Source: an uncultured Ruminococcus sp. (GTDB lineage: Bacteria > Bacillota > Clostridia > Oscillospirales > Acutalibacteraceae). Taken from it: 64,000 bases of DNA. The DNA is taken from the NCBI GenBank assembly GCA_902799245.1, contig CADBZY010000015.1, forward strand, positions 1-64,000, in the 5' to 3' direction. The translations under genes and the position numbers were made by a program. The notes under the pieces were generated by a model, which was given only the letters and a program-made list of their open reading frames with translations, was not told the DNA's origin and searched no databases. How positions within the stretch are numbered: the stretch's first letter is position 1; the number at the start of each line of letters is the position of its first letter. Below, piece after piece: positions 7,714 through 16,939 of the stretch.

Positions 7714-9021
7714 TCAGAGTGTCGCCATCCAGAGCATGATCATGAACAGTATGACGATTAAGGCAACGACGCCTATTCCGATCAGTGCGCCCTTCAGACA
7801 CGCCTTGAAGTTGCGGATGTGGTTCTTCTTCTTGAAGATCAGACCGGCGATAATGCCGATGATAGGCAGGAAGAAGGAAGCGATGGTGTACCACAGGCTG
7901 CCGGTGTCGTGCAGCGGCGTTTCCAGAATGGCCTCGTCAATGACGTCGCTGGTGGGCTTTGTCTCGGCGTCGAGCTTGGCCTTTTCCTCGGGAGAGAGAA
8001 TGGTGACCGGCTTGATCGGCTCGCCTGCCTCGCGGATACGCTTGTATTCGGCAATCTCGGACGGACTGCCGTAAACAAAGTGATTGTGACCAATATCCAC
8101 CAGTTCCGGTTTCTCCTTGGAATAATCATGCACCGACGGATCGTAGGTAAAGAGCTTCTTGTTCTTTTCCAAGAGCGGATCGGGAATCGGGATAGCCGAA
8201 ATGAGCGAATGGGTGTAGGGATGCAGCGGGAAGTCGAAAAGCTCCTCCGCCGGGGCGACTTCCACAATATCGCCCTTGTAGATAACGGCGATATGGTCGG
8301 AAATAAAGCGGACGATGGAAAGATCGTGCGCGATGAAGAGATAGGATGTTCCCATCTCCTGCTGGAATTTCTTCATCAGGTTGAGCACCTGCGCGCGGAT
8401 GGAAACGTCAAGCGCGGAAATAGGCTCGTCGGCAATGACAAGCTCCGGATGCATAACCATGGCGCGGGCAAGACCGATTCTCTGACGCTGGCCGCCGGAG
8501 AATTCGTGGGGGTAACGGGTCAGATGCTCGGGGAGAAGTCCGACTTCCTTGATGATATTCTCAACCTTCTGTACGCGGTCGGCTTCACTCTCAAAGAGTC
8601 CGAAATTGTACAGACCCTCGGAAATAATGTAGTCAACGGTGGCGCGTTCGTTGAGGGACGCGGCGGGATCCTGGAACACCATCTGGATATTCCGGATGAC
8701 TTCACGGTCAAGGCTGCGGGGAATCTTGCCGGAAATACGCACGCCCTTGTAGAGAATCTCTCCGCCGGCGCAGGGGTTGACGCGGATGACGGCGCGGCCG
8801 ATGGTGGTCTTGCCGGAGCCGGACTCGCCGACCAGCGAGAAGGTCTCGCCCTTGCGGATCTTGAAGGAGGCGTTCTTGACGGCTTTCACGGCGTTGTCGC
8901 CCTTGCCGAAGGTGATGTCGACGTTCTTGACCTCCAGAAGTATCTCCCTGCCGTTTTCATCTATGGGACCGTGCTCGGGAAGAACCGAGACGGTTTCTGT
9001 TTGATTCTTATTCTTATTCAT
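7714..9021 (-). CDS. oppF: Oligopeptide ABC transporter ATP-binding protein OppF with C-terminal membrane tail
   Basis: ATPase subunit of the peptide importer, 435 residues from the ATG at 9021 (AGGAG 11 bases upstream; a GTG at 9033 abuts the site). It has Walker A GESGSGKT, a Q-loop [11 protein letters not shown], signature FSGGQRQR, Walker B LVIADEP and an H-loop in FIAHDLS. Normal OppF ends at about 320-340 residues. Here about 90 more follow: an acidic Glu/Lys linker and two hydrophobic helices ([17 protein letters not shown] and [20 protein letters not shown]) separated by a basic loop. The ATPase appears to be anchored in the membrane independently of the permeases. Confidence 0.92.
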   Translation of the reverse strand: MNKNKNQTETVSVLPEHGPIDENGREILLEVKNVDITFGKGDNAVKAVKNASFKIRKGETFSLVGESGSGKTTIGRAVIRVNPCAGGEILYKGVRISGKIPRSLDREVIRNIQMVFQDPAASLNERATVDYIISEGLYNFGLFESEADRVQKVENIIKEVGLLPEHLTRYPHEFSGGQRQRIGLARAMVMHPELVIADEPISALDVSIRAQVLNLMKKFQQEMGTSYLFIAHDLSIVRFISDHIAVIYKGDIVEVAPAEELFDFPLHPYTHSLISAIPIPDPLLEKNKKLFTYDPSVHDYSKEKPELVDIGHNHFVYGSPSEIAEYKRIREAGEPIKPVTILSPEEKAKLDAETKPTSDVIDEAILETPLHDTGSLWYTIASFFLPIIGIIAGLIFKKKNHIRNFKACLKGALIGIGVVALIVILFMIMLWMATL

Positions 9022-9035
9022 AACAGCGGACACTC

Positions 9036-10784
9036 CTATATATTGAAAGCTTTCATCAGCTTCTCGTGAATCCCCTGAATGGCCTCGGGTTTTTCGACCT
9101 GGGGCGATCTCGGGTCAAGCAGCCATGTCTTGGCGAAGTGCGTTTCGGTCACCTGGAACATCGGCGGCTCTTTCAGGGTATCTATCTTCATGCAGTAGGG
9201 ATTTCTGGGGGCAAAGGGGTCGCCGACAATCTTGTTGTACAGCGACGGCGGGGTGCCGGTGATGGAATACAGCTCGGTGTTTCTCTGCGCAAGCTGCGGC
9301 AGAGAGGAAAGCAGCGCCCATGTGTAGGGATGACGCGGATCGTAGAACACCTCGTCCACCTTGCCCAGCTCCACGATCTGTCCGGCGTACAGCACGGCGA
9401 CGCGGTCGGCGATATTCGCGACAACGCCGAGATCGTGCGTGATGAACACGATGGTGTAGTTGAATTCCTTCTGCAGATTCTTGAGGAGCTTGAGTATCTG
9501 CGCCTGAATGGTAACGTCAAGCGCCGTGGTCGGCTCGTCGCAGATGAGGATTTTCGGCTGGCAGGAAAGAGCGATGGCGATAACGATTCTCTGTCTCATA
9601 CCGCCGGAATACTGGAACGGGTAGTCGTCAAAGCGGTTCTCCGCATTGGGAATACCCACCTTTTTCATCAGCTTCATGGCACGCTCTCTCGCCTCCAGCT
9701 CGGAAACGTTCTGGTGCTTCATAATGATGGAGGTGATCTGCTTGCCGATAGTGATGATCGGGTTGAGGGAAGTCATCGGGTCCTGGAAGACGGTGGCGAT
9801 TCTGCCGCCGCGGATGTGCATCCAGTCCTTGGATGATTTCAGCTTGGCGAGGTTGAGCATACCCATGCCGTGCAGCTTTTCGGGCGTTTCGTCGATGTAT
9901 CTCACCAGGAAGGTGACGTTCTCAAAGACGGCGCTGCGCTCTGCGCTGTCGTCCAGATTCACTCCTAACTTCATCGCTTCTTTCAGAGCGCCCAGCAGCT
10001 TGCCTGCCTGTCTCTTGCGCGTATGCATCGGCATTCTCGCGGTGGAAAGCACGATTTCCTTAGCAATCATCAGATTGCGCTCATTGTGCGCGGAATCGGC
10101 TTCCGCGGCCGTCTCCTGCGCGTACTTTGCTTCCAGCTCCGCCTTGCGGGTTTTGTATTTGTGATTGAAATCGGAGTCGGATGAGGCCTTGCGCTTCTGC
10201 TCCTTGACAGCCTTCTTCTTTTCGTTCTCGAGCGCCTTGATCTTACCGTCCATGTCCTCTATCTTCTGGGCGGTTTCCTTGATCTTGTCCTGCTCGTTTT
10301 TGGGGTCGAGGGTCTGCTTGAGGTTGAAAAGCTCGGTGCGCTCGAATTTCAGCGCGTTCAGGCGCTTTTCAAAATCCGCCTCCTGCTCTTCGCTGAGAGA
10401 GCTGTGCGCCTTCTTCATGGATTCGAGCTTGAGAATATTGCGGTAGGTCTCGCTGCCGTTCTCCAGCCTGGAATACTCATTGAGCTTTGTGTGATATTCC
10501 TCTATCGACTTTTTAAAGTCGTCGGTGAGAGTCACATAAGTGTCGTTCAGCTCGTCGTCATTGAAGACAAGGCTGCCGTTGTCGATAAAGCCGTTGCTGT
10601 CGAGCATACCGGCGAAGGTCTTGGTGAAAACCGACTTGCCAGAGCCGGATTCGCCGACGATGGCGATGGATTCATTTTCGTAGATATCCAGCGAAATGCC
10701 GCGGATGGCGGTCAGAATTCTGCCGCGCACGCGGAATTTCACCACTAAGTCCTTGACGGATAACAGTACCTTATTGTCTGCCAT
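9036..10784 (-). CDS. oppD: Oligopeptide ABC transporter ATP-binding protein OppD with a ~230-residue helical insert
   Basis: A 582-residue ATPase; typical OppD has about 330-360. Walker A GESGSGKS is at residues 44-51, the Q-loop [10 protein letters not shown] at 333-342, signature YSGGMRQR at 392-399, Walker B ILICDEP at 412-418 and the switch His at 450. The Walker A to Q-loop distance is about 285 residues instead of the usual 50-60; the extra part (about 81-310) is charged, largely coiled-coil helix rich in Lys and Glu and then a less charged helical section. The C-terminal peptide-importer region keeps [11 protein letters not shown], with only one of the cysteines often found there. ATG with GGAGG 8 bases upstream; 14 bases after oppC. 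Confidence 0.93.
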   Translation of the reverse strand: MADNKVLLSVKDLVVKFRVRGRILTAIRGISLDIYENESIAIVGESGSGKSVFTKTFAGMLDSNGFIDNGSLVFNDDELNDTYVTLTDDFKKSIEEYHTKLNEYSRLENGSETYRNILKLESMKKAHSSLSEEQEADFEKRLNALKFERTELFNLKQTLDPKNEQDKIKETAQKIEDMDGKIKALENEKKKAVKEQKRKASSDSDFNHKYKTRKAELEAKYAQETAAEADSAHNERNLMIAKEIVLSTARMPMHTRKRQAGKLLGALKEAMKLGVNLDDSAERSAVFENVTFLVRYIDETPEKLHGMGMLNLAKLKSSKDWMHIRGGRIATVFQDPMTSLNPIITIGKQITSIIMKHQNVSELEARERAMKLMKKVGIPNAENRFDDYPFQYSGGMRQRIVIAIALSCQPKILICDEPTTALDVTIQAQILKLLKNLQKEFNYTIVFITHDLGVVANIADRVAVLYAGQIVELGKVDEVFYDPRHPYTWALLSSLPQLAQRNTELYSITGTPPSLYNKIVGDPFAPRNPYCMKIDTLKEPPMFQVTETHFAKTWLLDPRSPQVEKPEAIQGIHEKLMKAFNI

Positions 10785-10798
10785 TGCGCTTTCCTCCC

Positions 10799-11791
10799 TT
10801 AAACATGTGTTCTCGGGTCGGAAGCGTCGCCGAGGTTCTGACCGACCACATAAAGAACGATGGTGATGATCGAAGCGACCGCCACGGGGCTCCAGAATTC
10901 AAATTCCCAGCCGGGGGTAAGCATGGCCGGCTCGGCGGAATAGATCATCTTGCCGAGCGACATATCGCTCATGCCCATTCCGATGTAGGAAAGGAACACT
11001 TCATAAGAAATGTACAGGGGAATCTCAATGGCGAGCAGGGTGACGATGACCGACGTCATAAAGGGAAGTATGTTCTTAACGGCGATTCTGGTGATAGGCG
11101 TTCCGAGACAGCGGGACGCCAGATTGTACTCTCTGTCGCGGATAATAATAACCTGCGTGCGAATGAAGTAGGCGATGCTTAACCAGCCGGTGACCGTCAG
11201 GGCAAAAACCATTGTCCAGAAGTTCGCCGAGAAGATGAGGATAAGCACCGAAATAAGAAGAATGTAAGGGACATTAGCGATGATGTTGTAGACCTCATTC
11301 ATAATGAGATCCACTTTTTTGGAGAAGCCCCATACCGCGCCGACAAGAACGCCGATGGTCATATTGATGGCGGCGCAGATAAAGGCGAGCGAAATGGAAA
11401 TTCTCGCGCCGTTCCAGACAGCGTCAAAGGTGGATTCGCCGGAGCCGCCGGAGCCGAGGATCCAGTGGATATTCTGCCCCATTCTCTCCAGCGCCAGCGA
11501 AGGGGAAAGATGCTTGGATGCGCCGTTGAGGATATTCGCAAAGCGGTCATACCCGGAAAAGAGCGGGTAGACATAGGAGAAAATGATAATCAGACCGAGA
11601 AGCGAAAGCATGATAATATTGATCCTCTTTTTGAAGAACACTCTGAAAACAGATTTCCAGTAGGAATAACGCGGAGCGGTGATTTTTTCCGATTCAAGAT
11701 CATCGTGAGAAACAGGAGTGAAAAGCTCCGCTTCGGAAAGGCCGAGATCGTCCAGAGCAACAAGTTCCTGGTTATTAAACTGTTCTTTCAT
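10799..11791 (-). CDS. oppC: Oligopeptide ABC transporter permease OppC
   Basis: A 330-residue inner-membrane permease with an acidic cytoplasmic N-terminus of about 70 residues, a first membrane helix (IIMLSLLGLIIIFSYVYPLF), an extracellular loop, and the BPD_transp_1 core carrying the EAA loop region (SRCLGTPITRIAVKNILPFM), which contacts the ATPases. Length is normal. It starts 6 bases after the oppB stop with GAGG upstream. It forms the translocation pore with OppB. Confidence 0.93.
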   Translation of the reverse strand: MKEQFNNQELVALDDLGLSEAELFTPVSHDDLESEKITAPRYSYWKSVFRVFFKKRINIIMLSLLGLIIIFSYVYPLFSGYDRFANILNGASKHLSPSLALERMGQNIHWILGSGGSGESTFDAVWNGARISISLAFICAAINMTIGVLVGAVWGFSKKVDLIMNEVYNIIANVPYILLISVLILIFSANFWTMVFALTVTGWLSIAYFIRTQVIIIRDREYNLASRCLGTPITRIAVKNILPFMTSVIVTLLAIEIPLYISYEVFLSYIGMGMSDMSLGKMIYSAEPAMLTPGWEFEFWSPVAVASIITIVLYVVGQNLGDASDPRTHV

Positions 11792-11797
11792 CCTGCC

Positions 11798-13369
11798 TTA
11801 CCTCGCTTTCTCGTTGAAGGAGATTCTCGGATCAACCATGGCCATAAGCACGTCGCCGAGGATTATGGAAACCACGGTAATCAGCGCATAGAAGAGTGTC
11901 ACGCCCACTATAACGCCGTTATCGTAGAAATTGATTGCTTTTGTAAGAAGATTACCGGCGCCAGGAACGACATAGACGCGCTCCGTGATGATCGCGCCGA
12001 CCACAGCACCCAGAATGGAGCCGGGAATACCGTGAACAATGGGAATCATTGCGTTTTTGAGTATGTGCTTGGTGAAGATCTCGTCCTCCGAAAGACCGCC
12101 GGAGCGCGCAAATTTGACGTAATCGGAATTCATCTGATCGATCATAAAACGCCGCAGCCAGTTCATCAGACCTGCAATAGAGGGCAGCGCCAGAGAAACG
12201 ATAGGCAGCACATACATCAGATAGTTGGCTCTGTCCATCTCGAATGTGGTGGGCAGACCCAGCTTGCCGCCGATGGCCTTGAAAAGGAAGATATAGGCGA
12301 GCGACGGAACGGCGGAGATAAAGACGATATACAGCTTGCCGAGCTTGTCAACCAACTTATCCTTTCTCCTTGCCATCATTACGCCGAGAGGCAGTCCCAG
12401 CAGATAGGAAAGGAATGTGGCGATAATGCCGATGACGAAGGAGAAGCCAACCTTGGACATGTTGGACTTATAGGTCATGACACTGGTGTAATTGTCCGTG
12501 AAGCGTTCCTTGTAAACCACATTGCTCCCAAGCGAACCCGCCACATAGGTGGCCGTGTGCAGATCATCCGCAGACTCCTCGACATGGCCGGTGGGATAAT
12601 AGACCGTGCGGGGCACATAGGAGCCCTGCGAGCGGTTCATAGTGTCAAACACATCGAGTCCCTGGTTGACCGTATAGGAGGTGCCGAGACTGATGGTAAG
12701 TAAATTCTGGTGGATATAGGGGAATTCATTGTCGAAGTAGAGCAGATATTTGTGCTTGGTGCCGTTTCCGATAATGGCAGGACAAAACGTATCTCCGCCG
12801 TAAGCGGGATCGTACCAGGTAAATTCAATCCACCTGTCGCCTATTGCCTCATCCTCAACAGCGTGAATGTTATCAACTGTAAAAACATTCTTGATATACT
12901 CCCAAAGCCTGCTCAATATAGGCTTATCCTTGTAGGCAAAGAGCTGCTCCTTGCCGCCGGCCGCATACTTCCGGCCGAGCATCATGGCGTCAAGACGAGT
13001 GACGGTGTAACCCTTGGCGGAATATGTTTCTTCAAATTTTTTTACATATTCCTTGGTCACCCTGCTGTCGTTAAGCGCCTTTTTGCCGAGTTTGACGGCT
13101 TCAGTCCGCGTCTCTTCATCTATTTCGCCTGAATTTCTTAGCTGAATCAGGTAGTCGGAGTAAGGAACATAGTCAAGATAACCGAATTCTTCCCATTTCT
13201 GATATTTATACGCAATTCTTTGGTTGTTTGCGGTCTTGGTGAAAAGCGGATCGGCGGCAAAGATCAGATCCCTGTTCATCAGGGAATAGATCATGATCAT
13301 AACGATTGCCACCACGATAACCACGGAGATGAGTCCGTGAAGAAGGCGCCTGAAAACATATTTAATCAT
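11798..13369 (-). CDS. oppB: Oligopeptide ABC transporter permease OppB with enlarged extracytoplasmic loop
   Basis: A 523-residue permease against the usual 305-320. Membrane helix 1 is at about residues 12-31, the next at 308-331; the EAA loop with its conserved Gly lies at 416-445 (DYVKFARSGGLSEDEIFTKH). The intervening exported segment is about 275 residues instead of about 90, so about 180-200 residues are added; the part near 216-245 still resembles the canonical loop (FPYIHQNLLTISLG). The loop could contact OppA or form a peptide-handling domain. The Shine-Dalgarno is weak (AGAGTG), and the gene follows an intergenic hairpin after oppA. Confidence 0.93.
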   Translation of the reverse strand: MIKYVFRRLLHGLISVVIVVAIVMIMIYSLMNRDLIFAADPLFTKTANNQRIAYKYQKWEEFGYLDYVPYSDYLIQLRNSGEIDEETRTEAVKLGKKALNDSRVTKEYVKKFEETYSAKGYTVTRLDAMMLGRKYAAGGKEQLFAYKDKPILSRLWEYIKNVFTVDNIHAVEDEAIGDRWIEFTWYDPAYGGDTFCPAIIGNGTKHKYLLYFDNEFPYIHQNLLTISLGTSYTVNQGLDVFDTMNRSQGSYVPRTVYYPTGHVEESADDLHTATYVAGSLGSNVVYKERFTDNYTSVMTYKSNMSKVGFSFVIGIIATFLSYLLGLPLGVMMARRKDKLVDKLGKLYIVFISAVPSLAYIFLFKAIGGKLGLPTTFEMDRANYLMYVLPIVSLALPSIAGLMNWLRRFMIDQMNSDYVKFARSGGLSEDEIFTKHILKNAMIPIVHGIPGSILGAVVGAIITERVYVVPGAGNLLTKAINFYDNGVIVGVTLFYALITVVSIILGDVLMAMVDPRISFNEKAR

Positions 13370-13399
13370 AATTTTTTCACTCTGCCATTATTATTGTAA

Positions 13400-13441
13400 G
13401 AAGGATGGACCATACGCTTAAACGAATATGACCCATCCTTC
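13400..13441 (-). promoter_or_regulatory. oppA-oppB intergenic hairpin
   Basis: A 9-bp perfect outer stem (13400-13408 with 13433-13441) with a second inner stem lies between the oppA stop and oppB. It lacks a T tract on the minus strand, so it is more likely an mRNA-stabilising or partial-attenuation hairpin that raises oppA over the permease genes, as seen for many importer operons, than a full terminator. Confidence 0.6.
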
Positions 13442-13526
13442 TCCGTCAAAATAAATTATTAATGCTGAATTAAGGGTTTACTAATTGATCACGCAATCTT
13501 AACAGCAGATCTGACCAGGCAAGGGA

Positions 13527-15677
13527 TTAATAGATACCGATGCACTTGATCATGTAGCCGGCGTAATCAGGCAGGAATGTATCGAGGTAGGTGGAGGGAT
13601 CACCGTAGTCAGGACCCCAACCGGAGAGGTCATAAATGGTGTAGTTGGCTTCCTTACCGGAATCGGTGTAGTAACCAGCATTCAGCCAGGAATCCTGATC
13701 GTCACAGCCGACAAGTGTTACAACAACCTTGCCGCCGAGAGATGCCTCGATGGACTGCTTGAGTGAGTTTGCCTTGTTGGTGTAAACTTCGTTGCTGGCA
13801 AGATAGGGCAGGTCGAGCTTGATCGGGTTCTCAGCATCGATCACAACGCCTTCCTTGTCGAGTTCTTCGATAGCCTTGTCAAGTTCCTTGACAGCCTCGG
13901 AAGGATTGTACCAGCCGTCGAAGCCGGAGCTTGCGCCGATGCCGCCGTCGCCGTTGGGATCCCAGACCTTCATGTTGACACCGTCAGCGTCGATCTGAGC
14001 CTGCATGATCTCACCGTAGAAGGTGCCGGCCGGGAAGGTCTTGTCGGTGCCGTTGATGGACACAGTGGTATCCTCAGACAGCTTGACAAAGGTACCGGGG
14101 GTGTAGGAGTTGATAAGGCTGGAAAACTTAAGATCCTCGCCGGCTTCCTGCGCATTGTAGGCGCCTCTGTCGAGACCGAAGCAGATAGCTCTGCGGAAGT
14201 GGACGTTTCTCATGGCGATATTGGTGCGGACCTTATCCTGATCGCTGAACTCGGAAACAGCGGCGTTTTCGTCAGCAACGTCGGCATAGGCGGCACGGTT
14301 CATGTTGAGGAAGCCCATGAAGGCGGTAGCGTCTGTCATGGAAGTGAAGCCGTATTTCTCAAAGTTGCCGTCCTGCTTCGCAAGCTCCAGAGCGGAAGCA
14401 TTCAGAGTTGCGCTGACAGTTGTGCCAGCGACAGCATCCTTGTAAGCCTTGGTAGCGTCGGACAGGTCGTTGTAGAGCCAGTTGATAGTCTTGATGTTGA
14501 TCTTGTCGGCATTCCAGTACTTGGGATTTGCCTTGAAGGTGATGGAGTTCTCAGCGGTAGCGCCGGTTACGAGGTAGGGGCCGCAGTATGCGATGTGGTC
14601 AGCGTCTGTGCCGTACTTGTAGTCAGCGGCGCTGTTGTCAAATTCCTCACCGAACTTACCGCCCTGAGAGGTGTAATAATCTCTGCTCATAGGAGCGAAG
14701 ATGCTGTAGCCCAGCATGGTCATGAAGTAGGGGCAGGGCTCAACCAGCGTGTAAACCAGTGTGGTGTCGTCTTCAGCCTTTACGCCGACTTTTGTGAAGT
14801 CTGTGGTCTTGCCGGTGATGTAATCATCAGCACCGACGATAACAGGCTGAATCAGGGATTCCAGACCGCCCTTGGCATCCATAAGGTGCTGCATGCCGGC
14901 AACGAAGTCGTCCGCCTTGACGTCAGCGACCTTACGTCCCTGAGATTCTGTCCAGACAAGACCGGACTTGATCTTGAAGGTGTAGGTCAGACCGTCCTCG
15001 GAAACCTCATAGCTCTCCGCCAGAGCGGGCTGCTGAATGTTTTCGCCGTCGTACTCGTACAGGCCGTCGTAGGTGTTAACGATGGCTCTGGTGTCTTCCT
15101 GACGGGAGGTTGCGAGCGGATCCCATGTCTTGGGGTCGGAGGTGTAGGCATAGCCGTAAACATCGGTAAGGGTGTAGCCCTTCTCGGTGAGATAATCCTT
15201 AGCTGCCTGCTCGTAAGTGCCAGTGCCGACCTTCTCAGCATAGAGCTTTCTCAGAGCGTTTCTGTCATCTGTGGTGATGAATTCAGTGCAGACGATCGCC
15301 TGATGGAATCTGTCCTCATCATTGCCCCAGAGACAGGGGGTAACGGAATAGGGAGCCGCATGGCTGACTGCGTATGTGCCGCCTCTGGAATAGATGGGGA
15401 ACATAACGGCTGCTTCCATCAGCTTGGCCTCGGCAATAGCTTCCTTGGCATATCTGAGGTTGATGTCGATCTTTTCCTTGCTTGCGTCCTGATAAATCTC
15501 AAAGAACGCGCCGAGTTCATCCTGATACAGGGTTGAAGACTGCTCTTCGTAATCCTTGGTCTGAAGCTCGTCCACAAGATTGTCGGACTGACCACCCTTC
15601 TTGCTGCAGGCTGCGAATGTGGAAACAAGCAGCGCCACTGCGAGAAGAATGCTCAGAAAGCGGGTGGTTTTCTTCAT
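13527..15677 (-). CDS. oppA: Oligopeptide-binding lipoprotein OppA, apparently circularly permuted
   Basis: A 716-residue family-5 solute-binding lipoprotein. Its signal peptide ends in a lipobox (STFAAC, Cys at about 24). The familiar N-terminal features of the family (DPKTWDPLATS, then NTYDGLYEYDG, PALAESYEVSEDGLTYTF) begin only near residue 175, and the protein stops soon after WGPDYGDPSTYLDTF, where normal members continue for 100-150 residues. That missing C-terminal portion appears at residues about 60-150: INLRYAKEAIAEAKLMEAAV, FPIYSRGGTYAVS and a following FHQAIV segment are what normally close the protein. The order is therefore N'-[usual C-terminal part]-[usual N-terminal and middle parts]. 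ATG has GGAGG upstream; first gene of the operon. Confidence 0.9.
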   Translation of the reverse strand: MKKTTRFLSILLAVALLVSTFAACSKKGGQSDNLVDELQTKDYEEQSSTLYQDELGAFFEIYQDASKEKIDINLRYAKEAIAEAKLMEAAVMFPIYSRGGTYAVSHAAPYSVTPCLWGNDEDRFHQAIVCTEFITTDDRNALRKLYAEKVGTGTYEQAAKDYLTEKGYTLTDVYGYAYTSDPKTWDPLATSRQEDTRAIVNTYDGLYEYDGENIQQPALAESYEVSEDGLTYTFKIKSGLVWTESQGRKVADVKADDFVAGMQHLMDAKGGLESLIQPVIVGADDYITGKTTDFTKVGVKAEDDTTLVYTLVEPCPYFMTMLGYSIFAPMSRDYYTSQGGKFGEEFDNSAADYKYGTDADHIAYCGPYLVTGATAENSITFKANPKYWNADKINIKTINWLYNDLSDATKAYKDAVAGTTVSATLNASALELAKQDGNFEKYGFTSMTDATAFMGFLNMNRAAYADVADENAAVSEFSDQDKVRTNIAMRNVHFRRAICFGLDRGAYNAQEAGEDLKFSSLINSYTPGTFVKLSEDTTVSINGTDKTFPAGTFYGEIMQAQIDADGVNMKVWDPNGDGGIGASSGFDGWYNPSEAVKELDKAIEELDKEGVVIDAENPIKLDLPYLASNEVYTNKANSLKQSIEASLGGKVVVTLVGCDDQDSWLNAGYYTDSGKEANYTIYDLSGWGPDYGDPSTYLDTFLPDYAGYMIKCIGIY

Positions 15678-15722
15678 TTGGTTCTTCCTCCAATTTAGAA
15701 AAATAAAATAATGATTCCGTAA

Positions 15723-15756
15723 CGCGGGGAAGGTACCCGGTAAAAACCGACCCGCG
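15723..15756 (-). promoter_or_regulatory. Hairpin in the opp leader
   Basis: The 5' leader of the opp transcript contains arms CGCGGG and CCCGCG with an inner CGGT/ACCG pair. It ends about 45 bases ahead of the oppA start. It could protect the 5' end or modulate translation; I recognise no riboswitch class. Confidence 0.45.
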
Positions 15757-15772
15757 CTATCAGTCGATAAAC

Positions 15773-15801
15773 ATTATAGCCCCCTTTTCCCAATTAGTCA
15801 A
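15773..15801 (-). promoter_or_regulatory. Sigma-A promoter of the opp operon
   Basis: Minus-strand -35 TTGACT (15796-15801), a 17-base spacer and -10 TATAAT (15773-15778). Transcription would begin near 15766, about 90 bases before oppA. Confidence 0.88.
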
Positions 15802-16086
15802 GCCTTTAGTTTAATTAATTTCAGTTTTTTTGAATTTTTTTATGCAATTATTGCAAAAGGAACGAGACGCTTTATAAAATCCATACAAATCAATCACAAT
15901 TAGTATTCATTTGCTTCTATCTATAGTGTAACACTTCATTATCGCGTTCAAAAAACGTTAATAATGATTGATTTCTATCTAAATTATTCCTGTTTTCTTG
16001 CTATTTTTGTGCTTTAAACCGATAAAATTCCTTAAAAATGTGTTGTTCTTTTGATATTGTAAATTATTTTTTTGATAGCACACAAC
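15802..16086. other. AT-rich intergenic region upstream of the opp promoter
   Basis: About 285 bases with a much higher A+T content than the surrounding genes and no plausible gene. Poly-T and poly-A tracts are spaced along it, which may give an UP-element or curved DNA for the opp promoter. I could not identify a repressor operator or a clear second promoter. Confidence 0.4.
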
Positions 16087-16126
16087 AAAAAACTGATACC
16101 ACTTTTTGAGCGGCATCAGCTTTTTT
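16087..16126 (-). terminator. Terminator of the small lipoprotein gene (bidirectional form)
   Basis: Imperfect 8-bp stem (16093-16100 with 16111-16119) flanked by six A residues on the left and six T residues on the right. On the minus strand it ends the lipoprotein transcript that stops at 16177. A second AT-only hairpin at 16139-16163 precedes it. Confidence 0.75.
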
Positions 16127-16176
16127 GAATCATACTATTTGTAATATTTTCTGAAATATTACAATATGGAAAGAGG

Positions 16177-16794
16177 TCAGTCGTCGAATTCATCCCAAGA
16201 CTTACCGCCGTCAAAGGAGTGATTGTAGACGGTGAAGGCTTTGAGTGCATCGGCCTTGTACGCGGAGCGGTCTTTTTTGAGGTAGTCCTTGTATGGAAAA
16301 CCGTCCGGAATCACAAACGCGCCGTATACATAAATGATTCTGTTCCCGCCGCGGTCAATCAAAGCATATTCATAGGTACTGTCGAAACCGTCGTTGGTGA
16401 TGTAGGCGGGATAAGGGTAGGATGTTTCATCATATACGATGTGATTGGTAAAGGTCTGCCCGTCGTAATGGCTGATGGTGAAGGAAATATCCTTCAGCCG
16501 TTCCTCCTCGGCTGCGATCTGCCCTTCATCGCAGGTGTATTCGAGAATCATATAGCCGTCCGTGTCAAACAGCCCTTCCCCGAAGGAGGATTCATAGAGC
16601 TTCACCCTGTCGGCTTCCACAGCGTCGGGGAATACCGAAAGATTGCTGTCGAGGTCGCCGCCGTATTTGGTAATATAATAGGATTTGTCGTATTGCTCCG
16701 CGCCGCTTCTCTTTTCGGGATGGCAGCCTGTCAGCGCGAACGCCATTGCAACGGCAGCGGATACTGCCGCTATTTTTCTGAAAATTCTGCTCAT
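16177..16794 (-). CDS. Small exported lipoprotein, function unknown
   Basis: A 205-residue protein beginning at the ATG at 16794, with GGAGGTG upstream, a signal peptide with a lipobox (AFALTGC, Cys near 24) and a mature domain with no cysteines. It has alternating beta-type stretches and aromatic residues (YALIDRGGNRIIYVYGAF). No family was recognised. It has its own promoter at 16824-16852 and terminator, so it is a single-gene unit. It probably sits on the outer face of the membrane. Confidence 0.75.
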   Translation of the reverse strand: MSRIFRKIAAVSAAVAMAFALTGCHPEKRSGAEQYDKSYYITKYGGDLDSNLSVFPDAVEADRVKLYESSFGEGLFDTDGYMILEYTCDEGQIAAEEERLKDISFTISHYDGQTFTNHIVYDETSYPYPAYITNDGFDSTYEYALIDRGGNRIIYVYGAFVIPDGFPYKDYLKKDRSAYKADALKAFTVYNHSFDGGKSWDEFDD

Positions 16795-16823
16795 TTCAAA
16801 AACACCTCCGGATTGATGTAAAT

Positions 16824-16852
16824 AGTATAGCAGCAACATTATTGTTTGTCAA
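16824..16852 (-). promoter_or_regulatory. Sigma-A promoter of the small lipoprotein gene
   Basis: Minus-strand -35 TTGACA (16847-16852), 17-base spacer, -10 TATACT (16824-16829). The start site would lie about 25 bases ahead of the ATG, just upstream of the GGAGGTG site. Confidence 0.88.
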
Positions 16853-16894
16853 GCCGAATTTATCGAATTTCAATGAATTTATCTTGAATAACGC

Positions 16895-16929
16895 AAAATC
16901 CCGTGAACAGAAGCGCTCCGTCCACGGGA
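16895..16929 (-). terminator. Terminator of the ACT/UPF0210 operon
   Basis: A 7-bp perfect stem (TCCCGTG 16899-16905 with CACGGGA 16923-16929) with T residues following on the minus strand. It lies beyond the repeat that follows the UPF0210 stop. Confidence 0.7.
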
Positions 16930-16939
16930 CAATCATATA

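Noticed and set aside
13400-13441. Full terminator between oppA and oppB
   Set aside because: The hairpin lacks a T tract on the transcribed side, and no promoter was seen before oppB, so read-through is likely.
14199-15536. Long plus-strand open frame of 445 codons opposite oppA
   Set aside because: No ribosome site or family resemblance; it mirrors codon bias of the oppA gene, as do similar long frames at 1875-3053 and 7819-9069.
13527-15677. OppA truncated by a premature stop
   Set aside because: The missing C-terminal part is found in recognisable form near the N-terminus, and the stop is followed by a normal intergenic hairpin. Permutation explains both ends.
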